41,678 nucleotides of DNA from Candidatus Eisenbacteria bacterium RBG_16_71_46 (GTDB taxonomy: Bacteria > Eisenbacteria > RBG-16-71-46): NCBI GenBank assembly GCA_001780165.1, contig MFFQ01000023.1:69215-110892 (forward strand). Reading direction: 5' to 3'. Below, piece after piece: positions 40,343-41,678 of the stretch (the first letter of the stretch is position 1; each line of letters starts with the position of its first letter). The notes below the pieces were generated by a model. It ran no database searches. It was not told the origin of the DNA and saw only the letters and a program-made list of their open reading frames with translations. A program made the translations under genes and the position numbers.

Positions 40343-41226
40343 TGCCCGCGCCCCCCGCGCATCCCGCCGCGTTCAGCTTCGACGTCGAGGACTGGTACCA
40401 CCCCGAGCTGCTGCGCGACCGCGTGTCCGCGGGCGACCCGCGCACGGTGGTGCTCGAGGGCACCGGGGCGATTCTCGATCGGCTCCGCCGCCACCGGGTC
40501 CAGGCCACCTTCTTCGTGGTCGGCCACGTCGCCGCGCGCCATCCCGACCTGCTGCGCCGCATCGCGGACGAGGGGCACGAGATCGCCTGCCACGGCATGA
40601 CCCACCGGCCCCTGTGGGTGCTCGATCCCGAGTCGTTCCGGAGCGAGCTGCGCGCGTTCCGCGCGGCGGTGCACGGCGCGCTCGGAAGCGACCCGGTCAT
40701 CGGCTACCGGGCGCCGACCTTCAGCCTCGACCGTTCGACCGCGTGGGCGCTGGCGGTGTTGCGCGACGAGGGCTTTGCCTACGACTCGAGCGTGTTCCCG
40801 ATGCGGGTGCGACTCTACGGCGTCCCCGGGGCCCCCCTCGGCATCTACCGCCCCGCGCCGGACGATCCCGCGCGTCACGATCCCGACGGGCCGCTGGTCG
40901 AATTCCCGGTGGCGGTCGCGGACATCGCCGGGATCCGCCTGCCGGTGGGGGGCGGCTTCTACCTGCGCGCGTTTCCGCTGGCGCTGCTGGTCGCCGCGCT
41001 CGACGGCATCGCCCGCCGCCGTCCGTTCGCGCTCTACCTCCATCCGTGGGAGTGCGTCTCCGGGCTGCCGCGCGTGCGGTTGCCGGCGACGGACGCGTTC
41101 ATCACCTACCACCGTCTCGATACCGTCGGCCCCAAGCTCGACCGCCTGCTCACCCGCTATCGCTCCGTTCCCATGCGCGAGATCCTGGAACATGCCGGGC
41201 ATCTCGCGCCCGCCTCGGCCGCCTAG
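40342..41226 (+). CDS. Polysaccharide deacetylase (NodB homology, CE4), exosortase-locus type
   Basis: A 294-residue CE4 enzyme. Motif 1 is FSFDVED (Asp14 and Asp17), TFFVVGHVA follows, motif 2 is HEIACHGMTH with the zinc ligands His84 and His88, motif 3 is YRAPTFS (122-128), and HPWE (234-237) ends the set. The variant DVED and the shape of the tail (FITYHRLDTVGPKLDRLL) match the deacetylases of XrtA/PEP-CTERM loci (TIGR03006 type). It would remove N-acetyl groups from a polysaccharide; no signal peptide is visible, so it may act on cytoplasmic lipid-linked units. ATG at 40342 overlaps the previous stop (TGATG). Confidence 0.9.
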   Translation: MPAPPAHPAAFSFDVEDWYHPELLRDRVSAGDPRTVVLEGTGAILDRLRRHRVQATFFVVGHVAARHPDLLRRIADEGHEIACHGMTHRPLWVLDPESFRSELRAFRAAVHGALGSDPVIGYRAPTFSLDRSTAWALAVLRDEGFAYDSSVFPMRVRLYGVPGAPLGIYRPAPDDPARHDPDGPLVEFPVAVADIAGIRLPVGGGFYLRAFPLALLVAALDGIARRRPFALYLHPWECVSGLPRVRLPATDAFITYHRLDTVGPKLDRLLTRYRSVPMREILEHAGHLAPASAA

Positions 41227-41240
41227 GAGAGGTCCACGCC

Positions 41241-41627
41241 ATGCAACCCTTCTACACCGGCATCACGCTCCGCAGCCAGCTGCTCGTCATCGCGATCGGT
41301 ATCGCGATGTTGCTGTTCATCCTGAACCTGGTACGCAAGAAGCAGCTCCGCGAGCAGTACTCCCTGCTGTGGATCCTCTCGGCGACGGTGCTGCTGCTGA
41401 GCGCCGTCTTCATCCGGGCGGTGGACCAGGTCGCGCACCTGGTCGGCATCTACTACCCGCCGGCGTTCCTGTTCCTCATCGCCATCCTCGTAGTGTTCGC
41501 GCTCCAGTTCCACTTTTCCACGGTCATCTCGAGCCTGCGGGAGCAGAACAAGAGCCTCACCCAGGATCTCGGCATCCTCGCGAGCGAGGTGCGCGAGCTC
41601 AGGCACGCGCTCGGGCGCCGCGAGTAG
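41241..41627 (+). CDS. DUF2304 membrane protein
   Basis: A 128-residue protein with three membrane helices: LLVIAIGIAMLLFILNLVRK, WILSATVLLLSAVFIRAV, and PPAFLFLIAILVVFALQF, then a charged C-terminus (SLREQNKSLTQDLGILASEV) that may form a short coiled coil. DUF2304 proteins are frequently found next to GT2 enzymes, as here two genes upstream, and may anchor or assist them; no activity is known. AGGAGAGG lies upstream of the ATG at 41241. The remaining 51 bases to the window end show no gene. Confidence 0.85.
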   Translation: MQPFYTGITLRSQLLVIAIGIAMLLFILNLVRKKQLREQYSLLWILSATVLLLSAVFIRAVDQVAHLVGIYYPPAFLFLIAILVVFALQFHFSTVISSLREQNKSLTQDLGILASEVRELRHALGRRE

Positions 41628-41678
41628 CCGTCGTGGCGCCCCGGCGGCCGGCCGACGGCGGCGGCCACCGCCATAACT

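Overview
The window is GC-rich bacterial chromosome (roughly 70% G+C by eye) and densely coded: about 36 protein genes, one tRNA gene, and no transposase, phage gene, rRNA or CRISPR array. GC-rich codon use, short or overlapping junctions, a SPOR lipoprotein (so probably an outer membrane), and an unusual GlmU-like nucleotidyltransferase fit an environmental Gram-negative, perhaps of the FCB/Gemmatimonadota/Eisenbacteria kind. That placement is inference; no marker gene settles it.

Positions 1-8.3 kb hold mostly housekeeping genes: a truncated nicotinate phosphoribosyltransferase (pncB), an NfeD/SPFH membrane pair, a thioredoxin-reductase-like flavoprotein, GTP cyclohydrolase I (folE), tRNA-Gly(GCC), aspartokinase (lysC), glycogen synthase (glgA) and a GalT-family nucleotidyltransferase. 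From 8.4 to 11.4 kb a coupled minus-strand trio (manC, a SPOR lipoprotein, a GlmU-like protein) makes or handles nucleotide sugars.

From 11.6 to 41.6 kb nearly everything builds surface polysaccharide. Block A (21.1 down to 11.6 kb, minus strand) starts with the polyprenyl-phosphate glycosyl-1-phosphate transferase, then a GT39-like membrane glycosyltransferase, a GDP-mannose dehydrogenase with AlgD-type catalytic residues, and five cytoplasmic glycosyltransferases. Block B is one plus-strand GT2 gene (21.7-22.5 kb). Block C (31.2 down to 22.5 kb, minus) has seven genes joined by 4-base overlaps: membrane GT, Wzx-type flippase, three GTs, a methyltransferase and a membrane-bound alkaline-phosphatase-superfamily protein. 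Block D (31.65-41.6 kb, plus) has GT2, an O-antigen ligase/polymerase-type protein, an asparagine-synthase-like amidotransferase, a FemAB-like protein, an acetyltransferase, a large membrane protein, GT2, a polysaccharide deacetylase and a DUF2304 protein. A Wzx/Wzy route with a decorated, possibly mannuronate-containing polymer is the simplest reading; outer-membrane export and chain-length genes are not in the window. Several block D genes resemble the companions of exosortase (XrtA/PEP-CTERM) loci, yet no exosortase is present.

The most interesting non-coding signals are a roughly 300-base leader before block A with a terminator-like hairpin plus T-tract just upstream of the start codon (possible attenuation), a promoter pattern (TTGCCG or TTGAYS, 16-18 bases, TAG-rich -10) recurring before several units, a hairpin overlapping the galT promoter, and a repeat placed at both divergent promoters between blocks C and D.
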